A program made the translations under genes and the position numbers. The notes under the pieces were generated by a model. It ran no database searches. It was not told the origin of the DNA and worked only from the letters and a program-made list of their open reading frames with translations. A DNA stretch of 64,000 nt from Caprella mutica (taxonomy: Eukaryota > Arthropoda > Malacostraca > Amphipoda > Caprellidae), in assembly GCA_947561585.1 (NCBI GenBank), contig CANNZV010000870.1:124001-188000 (forward strand). The letters run 5' to 3'. Shown piece by piece: positions 34,669 through 45,750 of the stretch. Numbering within the stretch: position 1 is the first letter of the stretch; each line of letters begins with the position of its first letter.

Positions 34669-34825
34669 ATCAAGTATTCGCTTCGTAACTATAATTATAT
34701 AAGAAATATTCACTCTCAACCTTCACTGTCCGACATTTCTATTAAAAATTTTATTGTTATTGGTAATTATTAATTAGGTATGCTTTAGTTATTGTTTTTT
34801 TAGGGTAATGGTATTAAGTTAAAGG
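34669..34825 (+). repeat. dispersed repeat A, copy 2
   Basis: Second copy of the repeat at 22495-22674, same orientation, with small insertions and deletions. It starts ATCAAGTATTCGCTTCGTAA. Confidence 0.65.
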
Positions 34826-35068
34826 CAAAACAACCACTTATGATATATCTATCAGCTGTGTAAGCCTTGGTTTATTTTTTTAATTTGACCGACGTACCAC
34901 ATTCTTTTTCTTCGCTTGAAATTCGGAGGGTAGAAGAAAAATCCTTATGAATAACTTGAATTAAATATTATAAAAATATAACAAAATTTGAAATGGTATG
35001 TAGTTTTATAACCAATAACCATAGTTCAAGGCAATCGAGTTCATAAAATCTTTTGAGTGGAGGGGACC

Positions 35069-35300
35069 TTTAACGTCTGCTTCAGAACCTAAGGCTATAT
35101 CGCTCACGTCAAAAAGAAATTAGGTAGAAAAAACTTGAAGGAGCAGTCAAAAAGGAAAGTGGCTCCATGAACAAAGTCACCAACTACTGTTGATGTCATA
35201 GATGCAGAAAAGCTACTCCGTGAATGCAGTCACTTACCAAGGAAAGCACCGGTGGCTGCACTCACAGATGGAAGAGGAACATGAAGAGGTGATAGTAAAT
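35069..35300 (+). repeat. dispersed repeat B, copy 2
   Basis: Same family as 16354-16590, sharing CCATGAACAAAGTCACC, CAGTCACTTACCAAGGAA and CTGCACTCACAGATGGAAGA. Not flanked by foldback arms here, so the repeat is independent of FB-1. Confidence 0.65.
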
Positions 35301-36236
35301 GAAGCCTACGAGCCTACCTAACACAAAAATCTTAAGAACTTGCAGTTGAAGAGCATATCGTTATCCTCTAAGACTGCAAGCAGCGTTAAAAAATAATAAA
35401 AAAAGAAAAGTGACAAATATACAACCCAATTTACAACAACATAAAATAAAGATTGAAATAAATAGGATGGTTCACTTTACAGGACTTCATTATAGACTAG
35501 TTGGTTTGTACCTGAGTCAGATAAATGACGATAAAAAAACTTTTTTAAATCCTGCTTTCTTTCTTTATATTTCTTAACACAGATTTTTTTCTTATACAGT
35601 GTCATAGCTATTTTCTTATTGAGAAAGTTCACTGCTTGAAATTTCTTTTCTTAATGTAGGATAGTATCCGTAATTTCAGTTACATGTAAGGTCAATTATA
35701 CAAAAAAACATCATATTCTAAGGAAATTGTAGAATTAACATAAATTGACAGTAAAGTATATGTGCATCTGGAGTTTAGACATTATACATATTTTGTATCA
35801 AAAAAGAAATTACGAACAAAATAGGCTTAGGATATGTAAAATGACTATCAGAATTTCTGAGCGCAATTATTTAATTTATTTATAATAAAATAACGTATAA
35901 TTTCTCATATGAACTTTGAAAGGCTGTTTAAAATAGAGCAAATAGAATTTGTTGTCCCGCGTTATTACTCCCTTTGACAGTCACTCAGATGACAAAAAGA
36001 ACTAAACTGAATATTAGCTGCATGCCATTTATCCCGAAAAAATTACTAGATGTCATGTTTTTAAAGCAGCCTTCTTCAAGGTTGAATAAAATCATTAATG
36101 ATAATATGAGATGCCATTTGGGGAGAAGCCAAAGTATGATTGAGTTGCAGTGGTGAGAATAGGGGCACGCTATGGGAACTGGGTTGCAGCCTCACTCGCG
36201 TCACATGCACTCAGATATAAAGCAAAGTACTTCAAA

Positions 36237-36345
36237 GCTAATCAACCGAAGGCCATATCGCTGACGTAAAAAATAAAAGGGACTTGAAGAAGCAGTTACA
36301 GGGGAAAGTGGATCCATGAACAAAGTCACCTACCACCAGACTGTA
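36237..36345 (+). repeat. dispersed repeat B, copy 3 (partial)
   Basis: Matches the first half of the family only: GGCCATATCGCTGACGT, AGTGGATCCATGAACAAAGT and CACC. The 3' half is missing. Confidence 0.6.
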
Positions 36346-37075
36346 CTACGAGACTGTAGTAGATGAATAGACCGGGAATGTGATGTGTCGTATTATTTCA
36401 AGTTCATAATCATTGTGGAAACGAATTTCTGATTGACGGTGAAACTTAATCACTGAATATGAAGTTAATACCAAACTCAATGGAAAACAACTAAGTGCTT
36501 TTAACGTCACATTAGTCGTTAGTAATAGAAATGTCGTACACTTGTTAAGAGACTATTTGTCAATGTTCAACTGTTCAATTCACTGACTATACATGAAAAA
36601 AATATTATTACCATGTAGCTTTCAAATTGATGAAATACCTGTCCGTCTCCTTGGTTAACCTTTAAGGTTAGAAAATTAGTACGTCTCAGTATAACTCGAA
36701 TTTAATATTATCTAAATTAATCTATTTATAATCCTGTTCTTTCTTATGCTGAAAAATAATAAACAGGTTAAGTACCAATTTCATGGGCCAATAAACTATT
36801 TTCTTGTACCATAAATTTCATTGATATTCTGCTTAATTTAATTTGCCCGACATCAATGATTTATCATTATGAATCAAACCTCAGTGAGGTTATTTATTGA
36901 ATATAATTAGATAACATCATGACTTTTTCTGTGTTGTTTATTGTACTTTTTTGTTGTTTATTGTACTTTATTGTTGTATTGAAGTAATATTGATGATAGG
37001 ATACTTTTATCAAAATTTAAGGATTTGCAGTAATTATAGAATACATTTACACAGAAAAATTCACACCTCCCTCTT

Positions 37076-37455
37076 GGGGTCGGAAATGTATGTCTCGGAA
37101 ATTTCGGTCTTTGAATGGTAAATGGCCTCTCAACATAAATTACCATTATGTAGTTTGTTTTATCCGCTAGATGTTGAAAGGCACACTTCATGATTGTTTG
37201 AAGACCTGGTAGGAGGGTTCGGATGGGAGGGGGATAAGTTTTTATTTATACCTCAGACCGAAAGTTCCGAGACCAGATCTCATATGTTAAATAAATTTCG
37301 AAACATGTCAAAATTACTAACGTTACGTATCATTTTACAACGGTTAATGATGTTAACCGCTTTTACTAAAGAATTTTAACTTTTCTATTATTGTTCTTTA
37401 GTAAAATCATTATAAAACCAGACCGAATCTTCCGAGACCGAATTTTCCTAGAACC
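37076..37455. mobile_element. small foldback element (FB-2)
   Basis: The right end, read in reverse, starts GGTTCTAGGAAAATTCGGTC and continues with CGGAAGATTCGGTCT. The left end starts GGGGTCGGAAATGTATGTCT and continues CGGAAATTTCGGTCT. These are 15-bp units with the suffix CGGTCTC. The candidate target duplication is imperfect (CTCCCTCTT and AACTCTCTT). It carries no gene. A third arm-like piece lies inside at about 37252-37290. Confidence 0.6.
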
Positions 37456-38470
37456 AACTCTCTTATGTTGAAATGAAGGCAGTACTCGTAAGTGAACAAT
37501 TACGAGAGACTAATTGGTAATCATTTTGATTGACACTAACCAAACAGTGGACAAGAAAAGTGAGGAATTTCAATATATTAAAATTGGAGGACAGACCATC
37601 TTAGTATTTAAAACAGTTGGCATCTAAGATAAAGACAGTTATTTTGTTAGGGCAAGGCCACAGAAAATCAACAAGATTTTTAGATCGTATTATTGAAGAA
37701 TAACACATTAGCAATGCTATTAAGAATTAGTTCGATGACAGTTAATGGTATTCTCTGCTACTGTTTATATGTGCCACAGAGAAAGAAAATAGAGGACAAA
37801 TAGTCTTGTTATTATCCAACTAACTTAATATAAAGAGACTTTATTATATCTCTTATTAATTTTTTTTCAAAATTGATATTGCATCTAACATATTCTTTTA
37901 CAAATCATGACACTTTTCGATCATAGTTTTAATTTAATGGTAAGTGTTGTTGCCAGTTATAACTGCATACCATATTTAGAGTACTAAAATAGAAAAATGT
38001 AAGTTGCGTTACAGATAAAGATTGAATAAACTACACAGCTTAAATAATTACAAAAGTAAAAAGAGAAAAAAGGAAACTATCTGTATGGATATCAAAGTTC
38101 ATACAGGTATCAGAATATCGACAGAAAAAGAAAGTGGAAGACTTTGGCAATGGTAACGATATCATCTTATTTAAGGGAATGGTCATATAACTAACGCCCT
38201 ATTTGTGACCTAAATTATGAACTAAAAAGATGTTTGATCAGAGGCAAAATGCTAAAATAAAACATATATCATGATGACAAAAACGAATCTTATTTTCAGT
38301 CGATAAGAATCATTTTAATGCAATGAAAAATATTAATATTCATTTAATTTATGATGCGCTCAATTAAAATTAATTTAAATTCCATAGTGAAAAGAGTGGT
38401 GAATCATATAAATTCAAATCATTTGGAAATCGGTAGGTGCTCAAAAAGTCAAATGGAGCATATAAAGATA
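37456..38470. other. AT-rich spacer
   Basis: No feature recognised between the small foldback element and the 29-bp minisatellite. Confidence 0.45.
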
Positions 38471-39231
38471 ACGGACCAGGGTCCATTATCTTTACTTGGT
38501 TAAATTCTGTTCTGTTATCTTTACTTGGTTCATTTCTGGTCCGTTATCTTTACTTGGTTCATTTCTGGTCCTTTATCTTTACTTGGTTCATTTCTGGTTC
38601 TTTATCTTTACTTGGTTCATTTCTGGTTCTTTATCTTTACTTGGTTCATTTCTGGTCCTTTATCTATACTGGGTTCATTTCTGGTTCGTTATATTTCTTT
38701 ACTTGGTTCATTTCTGGTCCGTTATATTTCTTTACTTGGTTCATTTCTGGTCCTTTATCTTTAATAGCTTCATTTCTGGTCCGTTATCTTTCTTTACTTG
38801 GTTCATCTCTGGTTCGTTATCTTTACTAGCTTCATTTTTGGTCCGTTATCTTTCTGTACTTGGTTCATTTCTGGTCCGTTATCTTTACTTAGTTCATTTC
38901 TGGTCCGTTATCTTTACTTGTTTCATTTCTGGTCCGTTATCTTTACTTGGTTCATTTCTGGTCCATTATCTTTACTAGCTTCATTTCTGGTCCGTTATCT
39001 TTCTTTACTTGGTTCATTTCTGGTTTGTTATCTTTACTTGGTTCATTTCTGGTCCGTTATATTTCTTTACTTGGTTCATTTCTGGTCCTTCATCTTTACT
39101 AGCTTCATTTCTGGTCCGTTATCTTTCTTTACTTGGTTCATCTCTGATTTGTTATCTTTACTAGCTTCATTTTTGGTCCGTTATCTTTCTGTACTTGGTT
39201 CATTTCTGGTCCGTTATCTTTACTTGCTTCA
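38471..39231. repeat. 29-bp minisatellite (about 26 copies)
   Basis: The unit is CATTTCTGGTCCGTTATCTT followed by TACTTGGTT, with 32-33-bp variants where TTTC is inserted and an ACTAGC variant of the end. Open frames of up to 160 codons on the plus strand come from repeated translation of the unit and are not genes. Confidence 0.95.
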
Positions 39232-41273
39232 ATCAAAATAATAGTATTCTATAGTTAGAAAGAACCAAGAGAGCACCATACCGTTGCCATAATGTCCTCT
39301 CTACTCTCATTAGATTAGAAGTTTAATGTTGGTGCAATTGTTAGGAGAACAATTAGCGTGGTGATATTCATATCGTGGAACAGTGTAAGTGTTTTCACGC
39401 TAGGGTTCTTTGAAGAGAAGCAATGGCTAATTTAGTTCTATTGGGTGACAGGTAGACAGAAGAACAGTGTTGCTGTCTGGTGACGTCAACTGAAGGTTGC
39501 ATCGATGCATCAGTTTGACAGATGAAGGCTAATATTTACACCTTTACGAATTAATCTGACTTCATATCTTTATGTTTGAATGACCATTAGTTTACCCTTT
39601 TTATGCGAGAATGTGACTGCACGATTTTAACATGCGAGAATGTGACTACACGATTCTTACATGTGACAACTGTTTATAAGTATGTGACAATTTTTGTAAG
39701 TATGTGACAACACTTAGAGGTTTCTGATTACTCTTTTCTTTGATAAAACAAGGTGTCCCAAAAAAAACGATACCCAAATTTCAAGGGATGTAAATCAAAA
39801 ATAATAATAAACTTACAAAAAATTGGTAAAACACATTTTGTTTCTCAACATTTGTTCTATCTCTGTACAAAATTTAAGTGAATCGATTCAACCGTTTCCT
39901 TGTAATTTTAATGACCGATACTAAAAACCTGTTTGCTCACTTTCAGTTAAATACTTATTCACAGTTCGAATTGTTCAAGAAGTACTCACAGAAAATTTGC
40001 AAATCACTATTATAAAAAAATAGATTAGATGTTACGAAATCTACATTAAACATAATTATAACTTCGGATTTTAAGTGACATCTTTACAAGATGTACGAGC
40101 GAAACAAACACCTCGATACCGATCTTCCTTGCCGGCGGAATTTTGCTCAATAGTTTTTGTAAAGAAATGTCCGGTTTATAGACGATATTGTGATTGGTGA
40201 TGAGACCACTTTTCAATTAAATGGCAAAATAAATAATCATACGTTCGTACATACGCAACGAAGAACCAACCACCTAATTTCAACTTTGATGTAGGATAGA
40301 AAGTATCTGTGTGGATTGGACTTAGTGACAATAGACGTGTCATCGGTCCTTATTTTTACAAAAAAAAAATAACTTAAATGGAGATGTATACCTTGATCCA
40401 GAATAACAGAATCGTTCCCAAGAATTCGAGAAACACATGGAAACAGAATCAATCGAACCTGGTGGGTTCAGGATGGTCTTCATGAAAAACTGAATGAACC
40501 ATTCGGAAATACGCATTATCGCCTCGAATCATCGTGTCCATGGCCGGTAAATTCCACCGCGGAAAGATCCCCCGCGGAAAGTTCCACCGCGGATTATTCC
40601 ACCGGCGTTAAATGACAGGTGGAATATTTTTGAGAAAAATAAACAAATGAACAGTATAAACAAACGGTTACTTTTAAAATGTATTTCTAATTCTAGGTAA
40701 TTGATAATTATAAAATTATAAATCAACAAATTTTCCTTTTAAATATAAAACAATTAATAATCCAGCCATCATATAGGCATTAAATATTTAACTGGTTAAT
40801 CGTGACAGAATATGACGCTGGTATTGGGACACCAACCTGTGGCAACACTGCTAAATTTAACTTCTTGAATCTATCAACAGAAACACTAAGTTGAGATTTT
40901 GATGTTTGATACAGAATAATTTTTTAGGTTTCATTATTGAAAAGGTTAATATTAAGCAGTAATATGCCAAGCATATTTTTAGTGTCTTTTTCTTTAAAGT
41001 CAATTTAAATCAGAGACCTGCTGAACCAAATTTATATTAAGATGTTGCATATCAAAAGAAACTCTATACCTACGTGTTATGATTTATATCAGCAGTCGGC
41101 AACCCCCGGTCCGTGGGTCAATTGCTACCGGTCCGCGGAAGATTATTCAATAATTAATAAATGAATATACCTGTGACCTCACATAAATAACTATTGAATG
41201 TCTCATTATTATGTTTATCGTACTTGAGTATTATTATACTTTTTTTTAGGATTACCTGAAGAATCTGAGCCCC

Positions 41274-42735
41274 AATGATTTAACTCCTGTACAATCCACA
41301 CCCCAATGATTTCACCTTTGTACAATCCACACCCCAATGATTTCACTCCTGTGTAATCTGCACCCCAATGATTTCACTCCTGTGTAATCCGCACCCCAAT
41401 GATTTCACTCCTGTATAATCCACACCCCAATGATTACACTCCTGTACAATCCACAACCCAATGATTTCACTCCTGTATAATCCGCACCCCAATGATTTCA
41501 CTCCTGTATAATCTGCACCCCAATGATTTCACTCCTGTATAATCCACACCCCATTAATTCACTCCTGTACAATCCACACCCCAATGCTTTCACTCCTGTA
41601 TAATTCGTACCCCAATGATTTCACTCCTGTATAATCCGTACCCCAATGATTTCACTCTTGTATAATCTGTACCCCAATGATTTCACTCCCGTATAATCTG
41701 CACCCCAATGATTTCACTCCTGTATAATCCACACCCCAATGATTTCATTCCTGTACAATCCACACCCCAATGCTTTCACTCCTGTATAATTCGTACCCAA
41801 ATGATTTCACTCCTGTATAATCCGTACCCCAATGATTTCACTCCTGTATAATCTGTACCCCAATGATTTCACTCCTGTACAATCCACACCCCAATGCTTT
41901 CACTCCTGTATAATTCGTACCCCAATGATTTCACTCCTGTATAAACCGTACCCCAATGATTTCACTCCTGTATAATCTGTACCCCAATGATTTCATTCCT
42001 GTACAATCCACACCCCAATGCTTTCACTCCTGTATAATTCGTACCCCAATGATTTCACTCCTGTATAATCCGTACCCCAATGATTTCACTCCTGTATAAT
42101 CTGTACCCCAATGATTTCACTCCTGTATAATCCGCACCCCAATGATTTCACTCTTGTACAATCCGCACACCAATGATTTCACTACTGTACAATCCGTACC
42201 CCAATGATTTCACTCCTGTACAATCCGCACCCCAATGATTTCACTCCTGTACAATCCATACCCCAATGATTTCACTCCTGTACAATCCGCACCCCAATGA
42301 TTTCACTCCTGTACAATCCACACCCCAATGATATCACTCCTGTACAATCCGCACCCCAATGATTTCACTCCTGTACAATCCGCACCCCAATGATTTCACT
42401 CTTGTACAATCCACACTCCAATGATTTCACTCGTGTACAATCCGCACCCCAATGATTTCACTCCTGTACAATCCGCACCCCAATGATTTCACTCCTGTAC
42501 AATCCGCACCCCAATGATTTCACTCCTGTATAATCTGCACCCCAATTATTTCACTCCTATATAATCTGCACCCCAATGATTTCACTCATGTATAATCTGC
42601 ACCCCAATGATTTCACTCCTGTATAATCCACACCCCATTAATTTCACTCCTGTACAATTCACACCCCATTAATTTCACTCCTGTACAATCCACACCCCAA
42701 TGATTTCACTCCTGTACAATCCTCATCCCAATATA
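41274..42735. repeat. 30-bp minisatellite inside the hAT element (about 49 copies)
   Basis: The unit is CACCCCAATGATTTCACTCC followed by TGTATAATCC, with TACAATCC and TACCCC variants clustered in blocks, which implies regional amplification. Confidence 0.95.
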
Positions 42736-42880
42736 GACTGGGGAGTGAATTATACAGTTGATCCTTTTTTTACCTGATTATGTTTTTTATCTGAGTAATG
42801 AAATTATTTTTACTTGAGTATTATTGCTATGTTTTGTACCAGATTGTTATTTTAAAAGGAAACTTATATAAAGCAATATA

Positions 42881-44451
42881 TAAACTGCGTTTATCGCTTT
42901 ATTGCAGATCACTATTTTGTGAATAATTTCAATAATATTGATCGCACAGTAGTGAAACTTTAGTCACTGGAAGATTGCTTCTATGTTAGTATCTTGCTGA
43001 AATATTTTTTCAATCCATGAGAAAATTGGAAAGTTATGAACGTTTATGTATTTTGAAGTCATTTTAACTGTTCATCGCTTTATTGCAGCTCTGTGAAAAA
43101 GCCAAAAAATGATTAACTTCTACCGAGAGGATAAAATTGTAGCAGGTCCTGCAGAAGGGAGAACTCTTCTATATTTAGCTTTATAACTTGGAAGGGATAA
43201 GAGAACAATAGTTTATTATGTGGAAAATCCCGACACCAACCCAAGGAGAGATGAGGGTACGAGGAAAAGCTTTTTCCCTCGAAATATGCAAAAACTACCC
43301 AGGCAGGTTATAAGGCAGCCAAATAACACTAGTGCCTCAATTTTCGACAAGGCTGTCATTGGTTATTCGTCCAAACAGTGTCTTAAATGAGACGAAGAGG
43401 AACGTTAAGCCCATTTCCAGGCCTCCTATGGACAAGACCCATAAGGAAAAAGGCATTCGATGTACACAGAATTACATGAAAACAAACTTCCTACTTGTTC
43501 TTTTAACAGATGAGGAAAGAGCCACACTTGATTGTCTGGATGGATGGGTTAATGTTTGAATCCTACTGGAGCTGTTTATCCACACTGGTTTCGTCGTCAA
43601 CAAGGAGGCTGTGGCTTTATGTTTTAAGCGGGCATCATTGTTGAAACGTTAATTGGCCCTCTCCGAGTACCAGAGGGTGTAAACCTAACAATCCAATCCT
43701 ACATTGCCTCTTTTGTTGAGTACTTGTTCCCTTGTCCTAATAGTTTGCAATTATCTCGTTGGCAAAAGATGATTTTCTTGTATTACTTCGAACAAACTCA
43801 TGCTTGAAGGGTTACAACTTCTTTCCCCACATCTCTGGGCATCAAGTGAGAGACTCACATGACTTGATTGCCCTGTTCTCTGGTCTTAAGCCCCATTGAG
43901 CATTTCCGACCGTTTCATTTGAGACATTACATCAGGACTGTTTTGACGTAAGACCAATGACAGCCTTGTCAAAAATGGAGGCACTAGTATCATTTAGCTG
44001 CCTTATGACCTGCCTTATGACCTGCCTGCGTATTTTTCACATATTTCGAGGGGAAATTCTTTTTCTCTTACCCTCATCTCTCCTTGGGTTTGTGTCGGAA
44101 TTTTCCACAAAATAAACTATTGTTCTCTTATCCCTTCCAAGTTATAAAGCTAAATATAGAAGAGTCCTCCCTTCTGCAGGACCTGCTACAATTTTACCCT
44201 CTCGGTAGAAGTTAATCGCCCATTTTTTGGCTTTTTCACAGAGCTGCAATAAAGCGATGAACAGTTAAAATGACTTCAAAATACATAAACGTTCATAACT
44301 TTCCAATTTTCTCATGGATTGAAAAAATATTTCAGCAAGATACTAACATAGAAGCAATCTTCCAGTGACCAAAGTTTCACTACTGTGCGATCAATATTAT
44401 TGAAATTATTCACAAAATAGTGATCTGCAATAAAGCGATAAACGCAGTTTA
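42881..44451 (+). mobile_element. Tc1/mariner-superfamily element with about 510-bp inverted arms
   Basis: The ends TAAACTGCGTTTATCGCTTT and its reverse complement begin arms that pair over about 510 bp (42883-43392 against about 43925-44449). The arms include the CGCTTTATTGCAG motif twice each and reach into the transposase coding region. The element lies inside the hAT element. Confidence 0.78.
43111..43990 (+). pseudogene. Tc1/mariner transposase pseudogene
   Basis: Broken plus-strand frames give MINFYREDKIVAGPAEGRT near the start, TDEERATLDCLDGWVNV (usual DEKxFxLDGPDGW), WFRRQQGGCGFMF (usual RRQQGGGSVMVW), ETLIGPLRVPEGVNLTIQSY, and PIEHF in place of DLNPIENLW. The order fits, but stop codons and frame changes are frequent. 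The 5' end is inside the left arm, so a reverse copy lies in the right arm. Confidence 0.72.
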
Positions 44452-45750
44452 TTATATTATCTCGTTTCGGCATCATCAGAAAGAAGTAGCCTCTAATAAG
44501 CGAATGAATTTTCGGCCTACCCTATACAATTAGCTACATTCATCCCGCCGGGCCGCGAGAATATTGTTGAACATTTACTGGTCCGCTACGATAAAAAGGT
44601 TGCCGACCACTGATTTATATGTCTTATGTGAGTTTTGATCTTTTGATTTTTATTATCCGTGTGTCTGTGATTTCAGTTCGAAGCTAGTTAATGTACCGCA
44701 ATTTTCCTGCCTAACCCAATGTTCAAAATTTAGTTGAAACGCATTAAATTTAAACTTTATTTTGTAATAAATTCAATAGATAATATTATACAGTTTCAGA
44801 AAAATTCATCTTGGTAATGTTTTTTTTTTATTATTGAATTATATCGATACTAATTAAACATTTTATTTCAGTACGTGTCAAATTTATTTTTCAATTCCAC
44901 CTTTTATCGTCGCTGATTTAAATTGAAATATATATTGGTACATTTAAAAACTAGGGTTATAGATAATATATATATAAAATAAAATTTATATTACAAACAA
45001 ATTATTATCAATAATTTCAGTTTCACCATATATATGTTTGAAGGATAATCCAACGGAATCTTAATTGTTGGTCACTAGGGCAGTGGAACTTTATTGTTGA
45101 ATTTACACTATTAAATTTTTTTCATAACTTTGAATTGATTCATATTTAAAAGACAGATTGATCTGTCTATTAATTCGGTTGTTCACATTAACATAACATA
45201 TTCTTATGATTTCTTAACTTTATAACTAATGAAATGTTTTTCGGTTATCACCAGAAACAAATTTTACTTTGATTCAGTTTTATTAAATTTTATACCTTTT
45301 GTAAATGAATTCCAGTATTATGCGGTGGAATTTTCCGGCGGTGGAATATTCCGTGGTGGAACTTACCAGCGGTGAAACTTTCCGCGGGGGAATTTACCTA
45401 GAACCATCGTATCGAGTGGCCCACCAGATCGTCTGAAACGAGTAGTTTGATTGTTTGTTTTTTCAATGGATTTTTAAGGAAACACCTTTTATTGTTATAA
45501 TAACGAGTTTTAATTAACCATTTCAAAAAACTGTTGAAGTTATTAAAAACATTATTTTAATATCCTGAAATTCAAAGTTAAACAAAATTGCGCGCTAAAA
45601 ATACTGCTTAAAGAAAATGGTTGGATAGATTCATCTAAAATTTTGTACATATAAATATAAATAATGAATTACAGCACTGGAAATTTGGGTACCTTTTTTT
45701 CTTTTTGTAAAGTGGACAGGTAGTGTTAAACTCTTTACATTAATAAGAAA

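Larger units (their letters stand above)
30676..37075. other. gene-free AT-rich stretch with scattered repeats
   Basis: Apart from the repeats listed separately (33026-33262, 34669-34825, 35069-35300, 36237-36345), I recognise no gene. Short open frames such as 34060-34335 and 35974-36156 show no domain. Weak transposon-end-like text occurs near 32560 and 34443, too little to classify. Confidence 0.45.
41090..44612. mobile_element. non-autonomous hAT element with exact 8-bp target duplication
   Basis: The ends CAGCAGTCGGCAACC and, in reverse, CAGTGGTCGGCAACC are hAT-like (CAG start, GGTCGGCAACC core). The target duplication ATTTATAT is exact on both sides (41082-41089 and 44613-44620). GGTCCGC/GGTCCGTGGG blocks are subterminal. 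There is no hAT transposase; the inside is a 30-bp minisatellite and a Tc1/mariner copy. Confidence 0.85.
40539..45405. mobile_element. foldback element with GC-rich tandem-repeat arms (FB-3), host of a hAT insertion
   Basis: The left arm (40539-40610) and right arm (45322-45405) are inverted arrays of 15-bp units of the form GGAAAGTTCCACCGC. The end, read in reverse on the right, is GGTTCTAGGTAAATTCC. The flanks ATCGTGTC (40531-40538) and ATCGTATC (45406-45413) match at 7 of 8 bases and are a likely target duplication. It carries CCGCGG repeats in an AT-rich region. No transposase was seen in its own sequence (40611-41081 and 44621-45321). Confidence 0.68.
40094..45470 (+). pseudogene. mariner-type transposase pseudogene, interrupted
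   Basis: Left part: MYERNKHLDTDLPCRRNFAQ, then VIGDETTFQLNGKINNHTFV (usual FSDEATFxLNGxVNRHN), SVWIGLSDNRRVIGPYFYKK, NLNGDVYLDPE, and WWVQDGLHEKLNEPFGN (usual QQDGAPxH). Right part, after the insertion: RIEWPTRSSET (usual IEWPPRSPDLTP). The order matches the arthropod mariner-like transposases with a HTH N-terminus. Frameshifts and stops are many even outside the insertion. Confidence 0.7.
39751..45706 (+). mobile_element. mariner-type element split by nested insertions
   Basis: The left end AAGGTGTCCCAAAAAAAACG, with ATACCCAAATTTC following, is matched in reverse near 45678-45706 by GAAATTTGGGTACC and a T-run. The last bases on the right are poorly kept. Transposase text lies at both sides of the insertion at 40539-45405 and continues across it. 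About 1.1 kb belongs to this element; the rest is inserted DNA. Confidence 0.65.

Noticed and set aside
38437..39241. Overlapping plus-strand frames with FTWFISGPLSLLGSF-type repeats that look like membrane segments
   Set aside because: Product of the 29-bp minisatellite read in all three frames. Hydrophobicity comes from T-rich units.
41274..42735. CRISPR-like look of the regular 30-bp repeats
   Set aside because: Repeats are head to tail without unique spacers, in a eukaryotic transposon. The same holds for all other arrays here.
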